Assembly (NCBI RefSeq): GCF_000299335.2
Contig: NZ_CP004387.1
Coordinates: forward strand, 186,001 to 250,000
DNA: 64,000 bases
Origin: Isoalcanivorax pacificus W11-5
GTDB taxonomy: Bacteria > Pseudomonadota > Gammaproteobacteria > Pseudomonadales > Alcanivoracaceae
Reading direction: 5' to 3'
Part shown: positions 53,331-61,594 of the stretch, piece by piece
Layout of the letters: every line of letters starts with the position of its first letter
Numbering within the stretch: the first letter of the stretch is position 1
Made by a program: the position numbers and the translations under genes
The notes under the pieces: generated by a model
The model's database searches: none
Seen by the model: the letters and a program-made list of their open reading frames with translations, nothing else
Told to the model about the DNA's origin: nothing

Positions 53331-54160
53331 AACAGTATCTCGACCTGCTGCGCCATGTGCGCGACCACGGCGTGGAAAAAAGCGACCGCACCGGCACCGG
53401 TACACGCGCCGTGTTCGGCTACCAGATGCGCTTTGATCTGGCCGCCGGTTTCCCGGTCACGACGACGAAAAAACTGCATCTGAAATCCATTATCCACGAG
53501 CTGCTGTGGTTCCTGGCGGGTGATACCAATATCCGTTACCTGAAGGACAACGGCGTTTCCATCTGGAACGAATGGGCCACCGAGGACGGCGAACTGGGCC
53601 CGGTGTACGGCGAACAGTGGCGCAGCTGGAAAACCCACGACGGCCGCGTGATCGACCAGATCAGCGACGTGCTGGCGGAAATCCGCCGCAACCCGGACTC
53701 ACGCCGGCTGGTGGTATCCGCCTGGAACCCGGCGGTGCTGCCGGACCCGAGCCTGCCGCCGGAGCGCAATGCTGCCCTGGGCCGCCAGGCATTGCCGCCG
53801 TGCCACTGCCTGTTCCAGTTCTACGTGGCCGACGGCAAGCTCTCCTGCCAGCTCTATCAGCGTAGCGGTGATATATTCCTCGGCGTGCCGTTCAACATCG
53901 CGTCCTACAGCCTGCTGACGCTGATGATGGCGCAGGTGTGCGGCCTCAAGCCCGGCGAGTTCGTCCACACCCTCGGCGATGCGCACCTCTACAGCAATCA
54001 CCTGGAACAGACTGAACTGCAGCTCAGCCGCGCGCCACGCCCGCTGCCGCAGATGAAACTCAACCCGGCGGTGACCGATCTGTTCGCGTTCCGGTTCGAG
54101 GATTTCGAGCTGGTGGACTACGACCCGCACCCGCACATCAAGGCGCCGGTGGCGATCTGA
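53327..54160 (+). CDS. thyA: Thymidylate synthase
   Basis: ThyA methylates dUMP to dTMP using 5,10-methylene-THF, producing dihydrofolate that FolA, encoded 15 bases downstream, recycles. The 277-residue protein shows [45 protein letters not shown] and the active-site cysteine in [19 protein letters not shown]. It is slightly longer than E. coli ThyA (264) owing to an insert before the active-site block. Overlap with lgt by four bases indicates a coupled operon. Confidence 0.96.
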   Translation: MKQYLDLLRHVRDHGVEKSDRTGTGTRAVFGYQMRFDLAAGFPVTTTKKLHLKSIIHELLWFLAGDTNIRYLKDNGVSIWNEWATEDGELGPVYGEQWRSWKTHDGRVIDQISDVLAEIRRNPDSRRLVVSAWNPAVLPDPSLPPERNAALGRQALPPCHCLFQFYVADGKLSCQLYQRSGDIFLGVPFNIASYSLLTLMMAQVCGLKPGEFVHTLGDAHLYSNHLEQTELQLSRAPRPLPQMKLNPAVTDLFAFRFEDFELVDYDPHPHIKAPVAI

Positions 54161-54175
54161 GCAGAGGATAATGGC

Positions 54176-54688
54176 ATGCAACTGGCACTGATCGTGGCCA
54201 AGGCTGACAACGGCTGCATCGGCCGCGACAACAAGCTGCCCTGGTACCTGCCGGGCGACCTGAAATATTTCAAGCAGGCGACCCTCGGCAAACCGATCAT
54301 CATGGGGCGCAAGACCTGGGAATCACTGAAAGGCCCCCTGCCCGGCCGTACTAACATCGTTATCACCCGCCAGGCCGGTTACCAGGCCGAGGGTGCGAAA
54401 GTGGTGCCGTCACTGGACGAAGCGCTGACGCTGGCGGAGCACGTTGCGTTGATTGACGGTGCGGACGAAGCGGTGGTGATTGGCGGTGCGGAGATCTACG
54501 GCCAGGCACTGCCGCGTGTGGATCGCATGTACATCACCGAAGTGCATGCCGCCGTGGACGGCGATGCATTCTTTCCCGGCTTCGACGCGGCGGCATGGCG
54601 GGAAATCGGCCGCGACAGTTTCAGGGCCGAGCCGCCAAACCAGTATGACTACAGTTTCGTGGTCTACGAGCGAGCCCGGCAGGCTTGA
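54176..54688 (+). CDS. folA: Dihydrofolate reductase
   Basis: FolA reduces dihydrofolate to tetrahydrofolate with NADPH. The 170-residue protein has the N-terminal LALIVAKADNGCIGRDNKLPW, the catalytic acid D28 in YLPGDLKYFKQATLGKPIIM, the NADPH site GRKTWESL and the VIGGAEIYGQALP motif. An additional Asp/Phe-rich segment (AVDGDAFFPGFD) precedes the terminal YDYSFVVYER. It follows thyA by 15 bases, closing the lgt-thyA-folA cluster. Confidence 0.95.
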   Translation: MQLALIVAKADNGCIGRDNKLPWYLPGDLKYFKQATLGKPIIMGRKTWESLKGPLPGRTNIVITRQAGYQAEGAKVVPSLDEALTLAEHVALIDGADEAVVIGGAEIYGQALPRVDRMYITEVHAAVDGDAFFPGFDAAAWREIGRDSFRAEPPNQYDYSFVVYERARQA

Positions 54689-54722
54689 TCAGGCCGTTAC
54701 CCGATGCCGCTTTGAGGCGTTG

Positions 54723-55148
54723 TCAGAGCGGTGTAATGCGTATCTCGCTGCGCACCGAGTGGCTGATAAAACATTTCTTGCGTGCCTCCCGGTGCAGCGC
54801 TTCCACCGCCTCGCGATCAGGCTGTGCCTCGCCGGCGAATTTCACCAGTGGCCGCAGCGCCACCTCGCGCATATACAACACACCCTGCTCATCCTTGCCC
54901 AGTGTGCCCACCGGGTTGTCCTGATAACGGCTCACCGAATAGCCCGCGCGTGCCGCCTCGGTGACAAAGCTCAACAGGTGGCAACTGGCGATGGCCGCAA
55001 TAAAGGCTTCTTCCGGGTCCATGAATTCACTCGTCAGCGTGCCATCCATTGCCTGCGTGCGCAGCACGGAGCCACTGGCCAGGCGCCAGACATAATGGTC
55101 AGTATCGCTGGTGGCATCCCAACTGACGCCAAGTCGGAAGTCGGCCAT
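54723..55148 (-). CDS. OsmC/Ohr family protein
   Basis: A 141-residue OsmC-fold protein. It shows SEFMDPEEAFIAAIASCHLL with the first conserved cysteine and a C-terminal region with EARKKCFISHSVRSEI carrying the second. Such cysteine pairs reduce organic hydroperoxides in OsmC/Ohr/YhfA families; subtype cannot be fixed by eye. The start MADFRLGVSWD was chosen; the longer ORF from 55268 adds an unlikely Cys-rich leader. It faces folA convergently. Confidence 0.82.
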   Translation of the reverse strand: MADFRLGVSWDATSDTDHYVWRLASGSVLRTQAMDGTLTSEFMDPEEAFIAAIASCHLLSFVTEAARAGYSVSRYQDNPVGTLGKDEQGVLYMREVALRPLVKFAGEAQPDREAVEALHREARKKCFISHSVRSEIRITPL

Positions 55149-55233
55149 CGTTGGTGAGGCTCCTGAAAGGAAGAAAGAGCGATGGTAGCCAGCCGGGACG
55201 GCTGCCGTCAGTACGCCGTTCGTCTGTACTGCC

Positions 55234-55914
55234 TCACTCGGGGCGCCGGGCAGGCAGCAGCAGGCCATAGTAGCGGAACACGATCACCGACATCAGCGAA
55301 CTGACCAGGGTGGTGCCGATGGAGACCAGCAGGCCGCTGCCCTGGTTCTCGCCGAGTACGGCAATCAGCACGATGGCGAGGGTATTCGACACCAGCAGGA
55401 TGAGCATGAACACCATCACCACGGCCAGCAGAATTTGCCACTGGTCCTGCTGGCTGCGCTGAAAGCTGGCCTGCAGGGCCTGCACCGGCGAGATGTTTTC
55501 CAGCACTGCGATAAACGGTGCCTGGCACAGCCGCGCATACAGCCACACACCGGGGAAGATCAGCAACAGCATGCCAGCGTACACGGCGATGCCCAGCAGC
55601 AGATACGTCAGCAGCAATACCGGTGCGGCACGCAGACAGAACAGCAGGCAATCACCCAGCCCCCGCGCGCGACCGTTCTGGATCGCCACCAGTTGCGCCA
55701 TCACTGCCCCTTCGGAAAACGGCCGCAGCAACATCAGCAGCAGTGCCGAGAGATGACCGATGCGCAGGGCATCTTCGTCCATGTACAGCGCCGGGCCGAC
55801 ACCCCATTGCACCAGTTCGCCGGCAATGGCGAAGGGCACGGTCACCAGGAGCAGGGCAGGCAGGTTCTGCCACCAGAAGCGCAGGCTTTCCTGAATTCGC
55901 TGGGCAATCATCAA
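55234..55914 (-). CDS. Multi-pass membrane protein (YciC-like)
   Basis: A 226-residue membrane protein with about five predicted helices (NLPALLLVTVPFAIAGELVQ, LLLTYLLLGIAVYAGMLLLI, ILLAVVMVFMLILLVSNTLA). The segment LLLIFPGVWLYARLCQAPFI resembles the YciC/glycerophosphoryl-diester-like DUF-membrane family motif in which a short P-G-x-W/Y-x-x-R turn is conserved. No activity is known. It lies in a minus-strand pair with the DUF6231-like gene upstream. Confidence 0.65.
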   Translation of the reverse strand: MMIAQRIQESLRFWWQNLPALLLVTVPFAIAGELVQWGVGPALYMDEDALRIGHLSALLLMLLRPFSEGAVMAQLVAIQNGRARGLGDCLLFCLRAAPVLLLTYLLLGIAVYAGMLLLIFPGVWLYARLCQAPFIAVLENISPVQALQASFQRSQQDQWQILLAVVMVFMLILLVSNTLAIVLIAVLGENQGSGLLVSIGTTLVSSLMSVIVFRYYGLLLPARRPE

Positions 55915-55975
55915 AGGTCCGCAGTGGTCGGGTCAGCCGGCAAGTGTACTGGCTTGGCGCGCGGCGTGCAGCCGC

Positions 55976-56497
55976 TTACCACCAATAGCGACCCCAGTTC
56001 TCGGGATTGGCCCAGTACTGCGGATTGTTCCAGGCGCGGCGGAAGTTGTAGGTGTCCAGCTCATAGCTGTAGAGCGTCATGCTGCGCTCGCCGTCCTCGA
56101 AATCCGCCTCGCGACGCAGGCCCATGCCGAGGAAATCATTGCGTGGCCAGCGCAGCGTGTCAGGCGCGCGTTGCGGCTGGTACAGCACCACCATGGCGTT
56201 GGTGTGCAGATTGCGCAGCAGGCCGAGCAGTTCGGTGCCATTGTCGCGGGTCATGTATTCCAGTTGATCGGCGACGATGACCAGATCAAAACGGCCGAGC
56301 CGTGCCAGTTCATCAAACGGGTCTGGCGCTTCCAGGCGGGTCAGCTGCGTGCCGTGTTCCCGGCACCATTGATCGACGACCGGCATGGGGTTGAGGCTCA
56401 GCGTGAGCAGCGTGGCGGGGTGTTGGCCATCGAGGATCGCGGCCAGATGACGTTGCGGGCTGTCCGCCACGGGGGCGGTGGCATCAATGTGGTTCAT
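55976..56497 (-). CDS. DUF6231-like protein with methyltransferase-type core
   Basis: A 173-residue soluble protein. The central part has a Rossmann-like look (TLLTLSLNPMPVVDQW, FDELARLGRFDLVIVADQLE) and ends in aromatic-rich NNPQYWANPENWGRYWW. I associate it with DUF6231, from memory; the SAM-binding loop is not canonical, so methyltransferase activity is doubtful. The start MNHIDATAPVADS was chosen over an upstream ATG with a basic leader. The minus-strand start lies 134 bases from the divergent hemP gene, with a Fur box between. Confidence 0.55.
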   Translation of the reverse strand: MNHIDATAPVADSPQRHLAAILDGQHPATLLTLSLNPMPVVDQWCREHGTQLTRLEAPDPFDELARLGRFDLVIVADQLEYMTRDNGTELLGLLRNLHTNAMVVLYQPQRAPDTLRWPRNDFLGMGLRREADFEDGERSMTLYSYELDTYNFRRAWNNPQYWANPENWGRYWW

Positions 56498-56592
56498 GCG
56501 GTGAGTGTAGCGCGCTGACTCCACGCGGGAAAACGGGCCTGGGCAGCGCATCACAAAAAATCACAATGGAAGTGATTGACGGCCACCACCAT

Positions 56593-56611
56593 CATAATGA
56601 TAATCATTCTC
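56593..56611. promoter_or_regulatory. Fur box upstream of hemP
   Basis: CATAATGATAATCATTCTC matches 17 of 19 positions of the Fur consensus and lies 20 bases before the hemP ATG, so repression by iron is very likely. Confidence 0.85.
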
Positions 56612-56631
56612 ATCAATAGGGAGAGCCTGTC

Positions 56632-56832
56632 ATGTCGCAATCCACTGCCGCCCCCAAGCCGCGCAACGAATCACCCCGGCCCCGTGGCCTCTACCGCAAT
56701 GTGACCGTGCGCGATGGCCGTATCAACAGCCGCACGCTGCTGAACGAGGACGGCACCCTGTGGATTCGCCACGGCGACAGCTTCTATCAGTTGCGTCGCA
56801 CTGCGGCCGGCAAACTGATTTTGACCAAATAG
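56632..56832 (+). CDS. hemP: Hemin uptake protein HemP
   Basis: A 66-residue HemP/HmuP-type protein. The C-terminal block (GRINSRTLLNEDGTLWIRHG, DSFYQLRRTAAGKLILTK) is the family hallmark; the N-terminal tail is Pro/Ser-rich. HmuP-type proteins promote expression of heme-receptor genes in other bacteria. GGAGAG precedes ATG. A strong Fur box lies just upstream, and the hemS-like gene follows after 228 bases, in which a hairpin at 56993 may attenuate transcription. Confidence 0.9.
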   Translation: MSQSTAAPKPRNESPRPRGLYRNVTVRDGRINSRTLLNEDGTLWIRHGDSFYQLRRTAAGKLILTK

Positions 56833-56992
56833 CCATGCATTCTCCGGCGGCGGGTGGGTCAGCACCTGCCGCTGACGGCACCGGCAGGCTGCCGCAGCCA
56901 GCGAGGGGATCACGCTGGCGCCTGCCCCTTGTTTCTCCCCTGACGGATCAGCCAGCCAGCGCAGCAGCCAGCCAGTCCGCCACTCAGGTGCC

Positions 56993-57012
56993 CCCGCCCG
57001 ATGTTGGGCGGG
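56993..57012 (+). terminator. Hairpin between hemP and the hemS-like gene
   Basis: CCCGCCC and GGGCGGG are perfect 7-base arms around GATGTT. It could attenuate read-through into the next gene; no U-tract. Confidence 0.45.
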
Positions 57013-57060
57013 TGTGCCCTGACTGACTTTGACTGTATCCATGTGCTGGAGGCCGAACCG

Positions 57061-58053
57061 ATGAATGCCCTGCCGAATGTGTCACTCTGGCGCATGCCGT
57101 GGCCCGCGCCGCTGGGCGCCTGCGCGGCCACCCTGGGCGACCGCGTGCTGCGGTTGCAGGATGAGCCGGGCGCCATTCTGAAAGCCCTGTACCGCTTCGA
57201 CCAGCTCGAGGCCGGCACGCACAATCGCGCCTGCCACCTCTGGCAGACGGCACCTTATGCACCACTGGAATTCAACGGTGCCGACGGCGTTGCCCGCGTC
57301 CGGCACGACGCACTGACGCTGATGCTGTACTCGCGCCAGTGGGCGCTGGCGCTGGCCGTGCTGGCGCCGGTGGCGGGTATCGCACCGCGCTCACTGCTGT
57401 TTTTCGACCGCCACGGCCATCTGCTGCATCAACTGCATGTGCCCGATGGCACCGCCGGCATGGCCTTCGAGGAACTGGTCTGTGCCATGCTGCATCCCGA
57501 TCAACGACAACTGCCGCTGCCGCAACCGCCAATGGGCGATGTGGAAGTGGCGCACCTTGATCTGCCCGCGCTGGAACAGAGCTGGTCGGTGCTGCGTGAA
57601 CCACAGGAGTTCGATGCCCTGCTGCGCCGCTACGGCGTCCGTCGCCTGCGCGCCTACCGCCAGGTGCGCGACAAATTCGCCCGCGCCGTCAGCCTGGACA
57701 GCGTGCCGGCCCTGCTGGCGCTGGCGGCAGCGAGGCAAACGCCCGTGCGGATGTGCTGCGGCAACCGGGGCAGCGTGCAAAGTTTCGAGGGCCCGGTGAG
57801 CCTGCCCGTGTGGCAGGGCGGCTCTCTTTGCATACGCCAGCCCGGCGTGCGGTTTTCCTTGAATATGCGCGAAGTGGCGTCGGTCTGGCGTGTGCGCAAA
57901 CCGGCTGCCGACAGCATCGTCACCAGCATCGAACTGTTTGACGGGGAAGATCAGCGCGTACTGACCCTGAGTGGCGCCAGCGGTTATGGCCGGCTGGAAC
58001 TGCCCAGCTGGCGGGCGTTGCTGGCGGACAGCCTGCTGCCGCCCGAAGCCTGA
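57061..58053 (+). CDS. Hemin-degrading factor HemS/HmuS-like protein
   Basis: A 330-residue cytoplasmic protein of the HemS/ChuS/HmuS class, which binds or degrades heme after import. Two homologous halves are visible: the first with LALAVLAPVAGIAPRSLLFF and DRHGHLLHQLHVPD, the second with VRMCCGNRGSVQSFEGPVSL and SLNMREVASVWRVRKP followed by the typical ISVELFD-like IVTSIELFDGEDQ. The length is close to the usual 340-350. Start chosen at ATG 57061. No TonB receptor, HmuTUV transporter or heme oxygenase gene is in the window. Confidence 0.85.
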   Translation: MNALPNVSLWRMPWPAPLGACAATLGDRVLRLQDEPGAILKALYRFDQLEAGTHNRACHLWQTAPYAPLEFNGADGVARVRHDALTLMLYSRQWALALAVLAPVAGIAPRSLLFFDRHGHLLHQLHVPDGTAGMAFEELVCAMLHPDQRQLPLPQPPMGDVEVAHLDLPALEQSWSVLREPQEFDALLRRYGVRRLRAYRQVRDKFARAVSLDSVPALLALAAARQTPVRMCCGNRGSVQSFEGPVSLPVWQGGSLCIRQPGVRFSLNMREVASVWRVRKPAADSIVTSIELFDGEDQRVLTLSGASGYGRLELPSWRALLADSLLPPEA

Positions 58054-58063
58054 CCGCCGGGCG

Positions 58064-58387
58064 TCAGAAGCGCTCGTCGATCCGCGCCAGAATCGCCAGC
58101 ACGTCCTGAATATCGCCTTCCATGCCACGCAGCGCCTCTTCCGCCATCGGCGCCACGCCGCACTGCCGCGGCAGCGGATGGCCGCCCTCCAGAATCGCCC
58201 GGAACCGGGCCAGAAACACCCACTGCAGCCATTGGGTGAAGTCCATCGTGTCGGCGCTGAACGGCACACTGCTCTCGAACGCAGCGGGGGGCGGCGGTGT
58301 GCTTTCCCAGGCCCCCAGGTCGCGCAGCGCCTGTTCCAGTTCATTCATCAGGCTGAGCAGATCAAAACGGTGTTGGGTATCAGGCAT
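58064..58387 (-). CDS. YqcC family protein
   Basis: A 107-residue acidic helical protein: ALRDLGAWESTPPPPAAFES, PFSADTMDFTQWLQWVFLAR and the C-terminal VLAILARIDERF match YqcC proteins, whose function is unknown. It overlaps the upstream HAD gene by eight bases and is convergent with the hemS-like gene (10-base gap), so it is probably translated from the HAD operon. Confidence 0.85.
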   Translation of the reverse strand: MPDTQHRFDLLSLMNELEQALRDLGAWESTPPPPAAFESSVPFSADTMDFTQWLQWVFLARFRAILEGGHPLPRQCGVAPMAEEALRGMEGDIQDVLAILARIDERF

Positions 58388-59087
58388 CGAGTAACGTCAC
58401 CAGGTCGCGCAGTTCATGCAGAGTGTGGATGCGATGCGGGTGCTCCGGCAAATCCGCCGGCCAGCGCTGATCCAGCAGATTGGCCCACACGGCGCCAAAC
58501 CCGTGCTGAATCGCCGCGCCCACATCTTCCAGCGGATGGTCGCCGACATGCAGCGCCTGGTCCGCCCGGCTGCCGGAGGATTTCAGCGCGGCCAGAAACA
58601 TGTCCGCCTCCGGCTTGCCCCGGCCCACGGTCTCGGCGGAATGATGGAAGGCGAACAGGTCATCAATCCCGATCCGCCGCAGGTCTGCGTTGCCGTTGGT
58701 GAGCGCCCCCAGCGTGTAGCTGTCGGCCAGGTGGGCAAGGATGTCCAGCGCGCCGGGAAAGAACACCACCTCATTGCGGGCATCGTGAAAGATGCCGAAG
58801 GCTTCCCCCGCCAGGCGGGCCGCCTCGCTGGAGTGGTAACCCGCCGCCATGAACCCCCGCGCCAGCGCATCCCGGCGCAGGGCGGTGAGATTGTGGACAT
58901 ACCCCGGCTTCTCCCGCAGCAATTGATCGCGGATCTCGCGGACAGCCTCGACTGTCATGCACTCGGCGGCTTCCGGGTATCGCTCCGCGATCCAGAGGCG
59001 GCAACGCTGCTCTGCCCGGCGGATGACCTCGTCCACGGGCCAGAGGGTGTTGTCCAGGTCGAAGGTGATGAGTTTGAGTCTGGGCAT
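58380..59087 (-). CDS. HAD superfamily phosphatase, YigB-like
   Basis: A 235-residue HAD hydrolase of the YigB/phosphoglycolate-type group. Motif I is LITFDLDNTLWPVDEVIRRA with nucleophile Asp; motif II is LGALTNGNAD; motif III/IV is KPEADMFLAALK and LHVGDHPLEDVGAAIQHGFG. YigB-like enzymes dephosphorylate FMN, sugar phosphates or 5-amino-6-(5-phosphoribitylamino)uracil; the substrate is not determined here. It overlaps the YqcC gene by eight bases. Confidence 0.85.
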   Translation of the reverse strand: MPRLKLITFDLDNTLWPVDEVIRRAEQRCRLWIAERYPEAAECMTVEAVREIRDQLLREKPGYVHNLTALRRDALARGFMAAGYHSSEAARLAGEAFGIFHDARNEVVFFPGALDILAHLADSYTLGALTNGNADLRRIGIDDLFAFHHSAETVGRGKPEADMFLAALKSSGSRADQALHVGDHPLEDVGAAIQHGFGAVWANLLDQRWPADLPEHPHRIHTLHELRDLVTLLDA

Positions 59088-59307
59088 GGGGGGATGATAG
59101 CGGGATGGGGGTGGTGGCGGAATGATGGGAAAGGATGCTTTGGTAACCTATTGAAAATAATTAAATTAATATCTTCGGGAGTGCACTGGGAGCACTCAAT
59201 GGCCGTTGCAGCGGTGGCGTTGGGTGGGGCTGATGTCCGGCGTTGATGCATGTCCCAAACGGCCCACGGCACGTGCCCGATGTGCCTGAGTGCGTCGCTG
59301 GGGGATG
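59088..59307. other. AT-rich intergenic region between the YigB-like and toxin genes
   Basis: A 220-base gap with an AT-rich core (AATAATTAAATTAATATC around 59155-59172), a likely promoter region for the minus-strand YigB-like gene. No ORF longer than a few dozen codons is convincing. Confidence 0.4.
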
Positions 59308-59601
59308 CTAGATATGTCGATCCACATCCATGCTGTTGTGAAGAATGCGAATCACCACAATTTTGGCATCCGTGCCTGGCCGGTAGAAGACAATGTGACT
59401 GCCTTGACTAAACTTCTTGTACCCGGGCTTTATATCTTCTGCATCGCGGCCTATTTCAGGCTGGCGGGCAAGCAGCCTGAAGGTGTCATCAAGCTGCTTG
59501 AGGTACTTGTCGCGTTGCCGTTTCCCCCACTTCTCAGCAGTAAAGCGGCCAATATCAATGACGTCCTTTCGGGCGGCGGCGGTGAGCAGGAACGGAGGCA
59601 T
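59308..59601 (-). CDS. ParE/RelE-family toxin
   Basis: A 97-residue type II toxin of the ParE group: LTAAARKDVIDIGRFTAEKW near the N-terminus, then LARQPEIGRDAEDIKPGYKK, and the terminal strand block FSQGSHIVFYRPGTDAKIVV-IRILHNSMD. ParE toxins inhibit DNA gyrase. Its ATG overlaps the antitoxin stop (TAATG), so translation is coupled. The usual cap of conserved Arg and His near the C-terminus is present (RILHNSMDVDRHI). Confidence 0.9.
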   Translation of the reverse strand: MPPFLLTAAARKDVIDIGRFTAEKWGKRQRDKYLKQLDDTFRLLARQPEIGRDAEDIKPGYKKFSQGSHIVFYRPGTDAKIVVIRILHNSMDVDRHI

Positions 59602-59840
59602 TAGTGAGCCTCGCTGTCCAGTTCCGCAATAATGCTTTCGTAGGAGTACTCTGCTATACCACTTTGCTCGCCCTCGTCTAAAAGACGCCGCAGACGGGTA
59701 AGCTTGCTTTCCGTTTCCTCAAGCAGGCGCAACCCGGCGCGTACCACTTCGCTGGCGGAACTGTAGCGGCCATTCTCCACCTGCGTGGATATGAATTCAT
59801 CAAAATGGGGGCCAAGCGTAATGCTGGTGTTTCTGGCCAT
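59601..59840 (-). CDS. ParD-family antitoxin
   Basis: A 79-residue ribbon-helix-helix antitoxin: MARNTSITLGPHFDEFISTQ and VENGRYSSASEVVRAGLRLL are the classic ParD DNA-binding part; the acidic C-terminus (DEGEQSGIAEYSYESIIAEL) neutralises the toxin. A TACCAAATATTGGTA palindrome 14 bases upstream is the probable autoregulatory operator. An in-frame extension from 60080 is rejected. Confidence 0.92.
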   Translation of the reverse strand: MARNTSITLGPHFDEFISTQVENGRYSSASEVVRAGLRLLEETESKLTRLRRLLDEGEQSGIAEYSYESIIAELDSEAH

Positions 59841-59853
59841 GGGCAAGCTCCTG

Positions 59854-59868
59854 TACCAAATATTGGTA
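59854..59868. promoter_or_regulatory. Probable ParD operator
   Basis: TACCAA-ATA-TTGGTA is a perfect palindrome with 6-base arms, 14 bases before the parD ATG and overlapping TATACC, a possible minus-strand -10. Confidence 0.65.
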
Positions 59869-60082
59869 TAGTCTGGCAGGGCGCCTGTATCAGCGCAAGG
59901 TAGGTTGATGCGCTGAAAGGTGCGCGGCTGCTTGCGGCGATACTTGATGTGCGGTTTTGAGAGTCCAGACGACGCGCCGCGTAAAGGAGAGAGTTGATGC
60001 GTGCGTGTCCCGAACAAAGAGGCCTTCACCGATGTCTGGGCGGAAGGTGATGAGAAGCACTCGGCAGGATAATCTGGCAACC

Positions 60083-60877
60083 ATGCACAAACAGATCCCT
60101 TCGGAAATAGCAGAACAGGTATCCCGTGCGTGTGTGATCATTGATCGCCACCTTGGGCATGTATTACAGGCCATTCACCTTTACGGTTCCGCCCTGGACG
60201 GTGGCTTGAAACCGTACAGCGATATTGATCTGCTGGTCACGGTGAATAGGCGGCTTGATGAGACATCAAGGCACACGCTGCAACAAGACTTGCTGGCAAT
60301 TTCTGCCCCGCCAGGAGAGGGCGATACCCTGCGGGCCCTTGAAGTCACTGTGGTCGCCTGCAACGAGCTGGTCCCGTGGCGATACCCGCCCCGGCGAGAG
60401 CTCCAGTTTGGCGAGTGGCTGCGTGATGATCTTCGTGCAGGTGTCTATGAGCCGCTGATGCTGGACCATGACCTGGCGATATTGATGACCAAGATAAGGC
60501 AGCGCAGTATCGCATTGACCGGGCCTTCCGCTGCCGACCTCTTTGATGCCGTGCCGAAAGCAGATTTCCATGCCGCGTTATCCGACACGATTGCGCAATG
60601 GCGCAACGAGCCGGACTGGCAGGGCGACGAACGCAACGTAGTGCTTGCGCTCGCACGGATATGGTACAGCGCCTCAACGGGTGAGATTGCTTCCAAACAG
60701 GTGGCGGCGGAATGGGGCCTGGAACAACTGCCCGCCCGGCACAGGGAGGTGCTTGATCTGGCCAGAAGTGCCTATCTGGGCGCGGATGACAGTGCTCTGG
60801 TTGTGCGGAAGGCGGAGATAAAAGCCTTTATTGATTATGCAAAAATGGAAATAACAGGATTGCTGTCCGGGCAATAA
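60083..60877 (+). CDS. AadA-like aminoglycoside adenylyltransferase, ANT(3'')-type
   Basis: A 264-residue nucleotidyltransferase close to the AadA family by memory: HLYGSALDGGLKPYSDIDLL (S36, D47, D49 of the GS/DxD motif), EVTVVACNELVPWRYPPRRE, LQFGEWLRDDLRAGVYEP, then GDERNVVLALARIWYSASTG and PARHREVLDLARSAYLG. Such enzymes adenylylate streptomycin and spectinomycin in characterised members. The ATG at 60083 was chosen as the family start. The gene is not in an obvious integron cassette. Whether this chromosomal version confers resistance is untested here. Confidence 0.85.
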   Translation: MHKQIPSEIAEQVSRACVIIDRHLGHVLQAIHLYGSALDGGLKPYSDIDLLVTVNRRLDETSRHTLQQDLLAISAPPGEGDTLRALEVTVVACNELVPWRYPPRRELQFGEWLRDDLRAGVYEPLMLDHDLAILMTKIRQRSIALTGPSAADLFDAVPKADFHAALSDTIAQWRNEPDWQGDERNVVLALARIWYSASTGEIASKQVAAEWGLEQLPARHREVLDLARSAYLGADDSALVVRKAEIKAFIDYAKMEITGLLSGQ

Positions 60878-60956
60878 CGCCTGTCGGCGCTGCGTTGATC
60901 TCCGTGTGCGTGGAAGCCAGGCGTCTGTCTATGGAATGATTTGAGGGAATACAGAC

Positions 60957-61373
60957 ATGGAAAGTTTGCAGATGCTGCAGCCCGCATCGGTGTTGGCTAT
61001 TTTCACCTTGACCGTTTTGCTGCTGGTTCCCATCAAGCGGGCCAGGGCGCTGTTTGCAGGGCGGGTGGCAGAGAACGACTTCAAGTACGGCGAATCTGAC
61101 AGGGTTCCGCCTGAGGTGTGCATACCAAATCGTAACTATATGAACCTGCTGGAATTGCCAGTGCTGTTTTATGTGGCGAGCCTGCTGGTTTTCTCTATTC
61201 AGAAATATGATGCGATATTCCTGTCTCTGGCGTGGGCCTATGTCGGGCTGCGTGTCATCCATAGCCTCATCCATCTTACCTACAATCGGGTGCTGCATCG
61301 GGGGCTTGTTTTTGCGATAAGCAATGGTGTGTTGGCCGTTATCTGGATTCGGATTATGTTGGCGATCTGGTAA
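60957..61373 (+). CDS. MAPEG family membrane protein
   Basis: A 138-residue protein with four predicted helices (SVLAIFTLTVLLLVPIKRAR, LLELPVLFYVASLLVFSIQK, IFLSLAWAYVGLRVIHSLIH, AISNGVLAVIWIRIMLAIW). The pattern with NRNYMNLLELPVLFYV and RVIHSLIHLTYNRVLHRG fits MAPEG proteins, related to glutathione S-transferases and leukotriene enzymes. Function unknown. It lies 79 bases after the aadA-like gene on the same strand; a hairpin follows at 61390. Confidence 0.87.
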   Translation: MESLQMLQPASVLAIFTLTVLLLVPIKRARALFAGRVAENDFKYGESDRVPPEVCIPNRNYMNLLELPVLFYVASLLVFSIQKYDAIFLSLAWAYVGLRVIHSLIHLTYNRVLHRGLVFAISNGVLAVIWIRIMLAIW

Positions 61374-61389
61374 CGATTGGGCGCGCCCC

Positions 61390-61420
61390 GGGGCCGGCTG
61401 GGCTGTGTCTGCCCGGCCCC
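61390..61420 (+). terminator. Terminator-like hairpin after the MAPEG gene
   Basis: GGGGCCGG pairs with CCGGCCCC across 15 bases; a further GC-rich repeat follows. No U-tract. Confidence 0.5.
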
Positions 61421-61519
61421 TTGGTGCCGGGCGGGGCCTGTGCTGATCTCCGCTGTTGGCGTAAAGAGGCATGCCTTGGCGGTGCATGGCTGTTTCACCC
61501 CATCTTCCCGAATAGATGT

Positions 61520-61525
61520 TAGAAT
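61520..61525 (+). promoter_or_regulatory. Possible -10 for the carbonic anhydrase gene
   Basis: TAGAAT at 61520-61525, 69 bases before the ATG. No good -35 was found. Confidence 0.35.
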
Positions 61526-61594
61526 TCATGGCCTTGGAAAGCAGCCCGCGCTGGCTGCGAGAGCCCCTTCACCGTCATTGCACAGAGAGGCCCC

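Noticed and set aside
60878-60956. Integron attC site after the aadA-like gene
   Set aside because: The short inverted repeat AACGC/GCGTT is present but no full RYYYAAC and GTTRRRY core sites were found, and no integrase is nearby.
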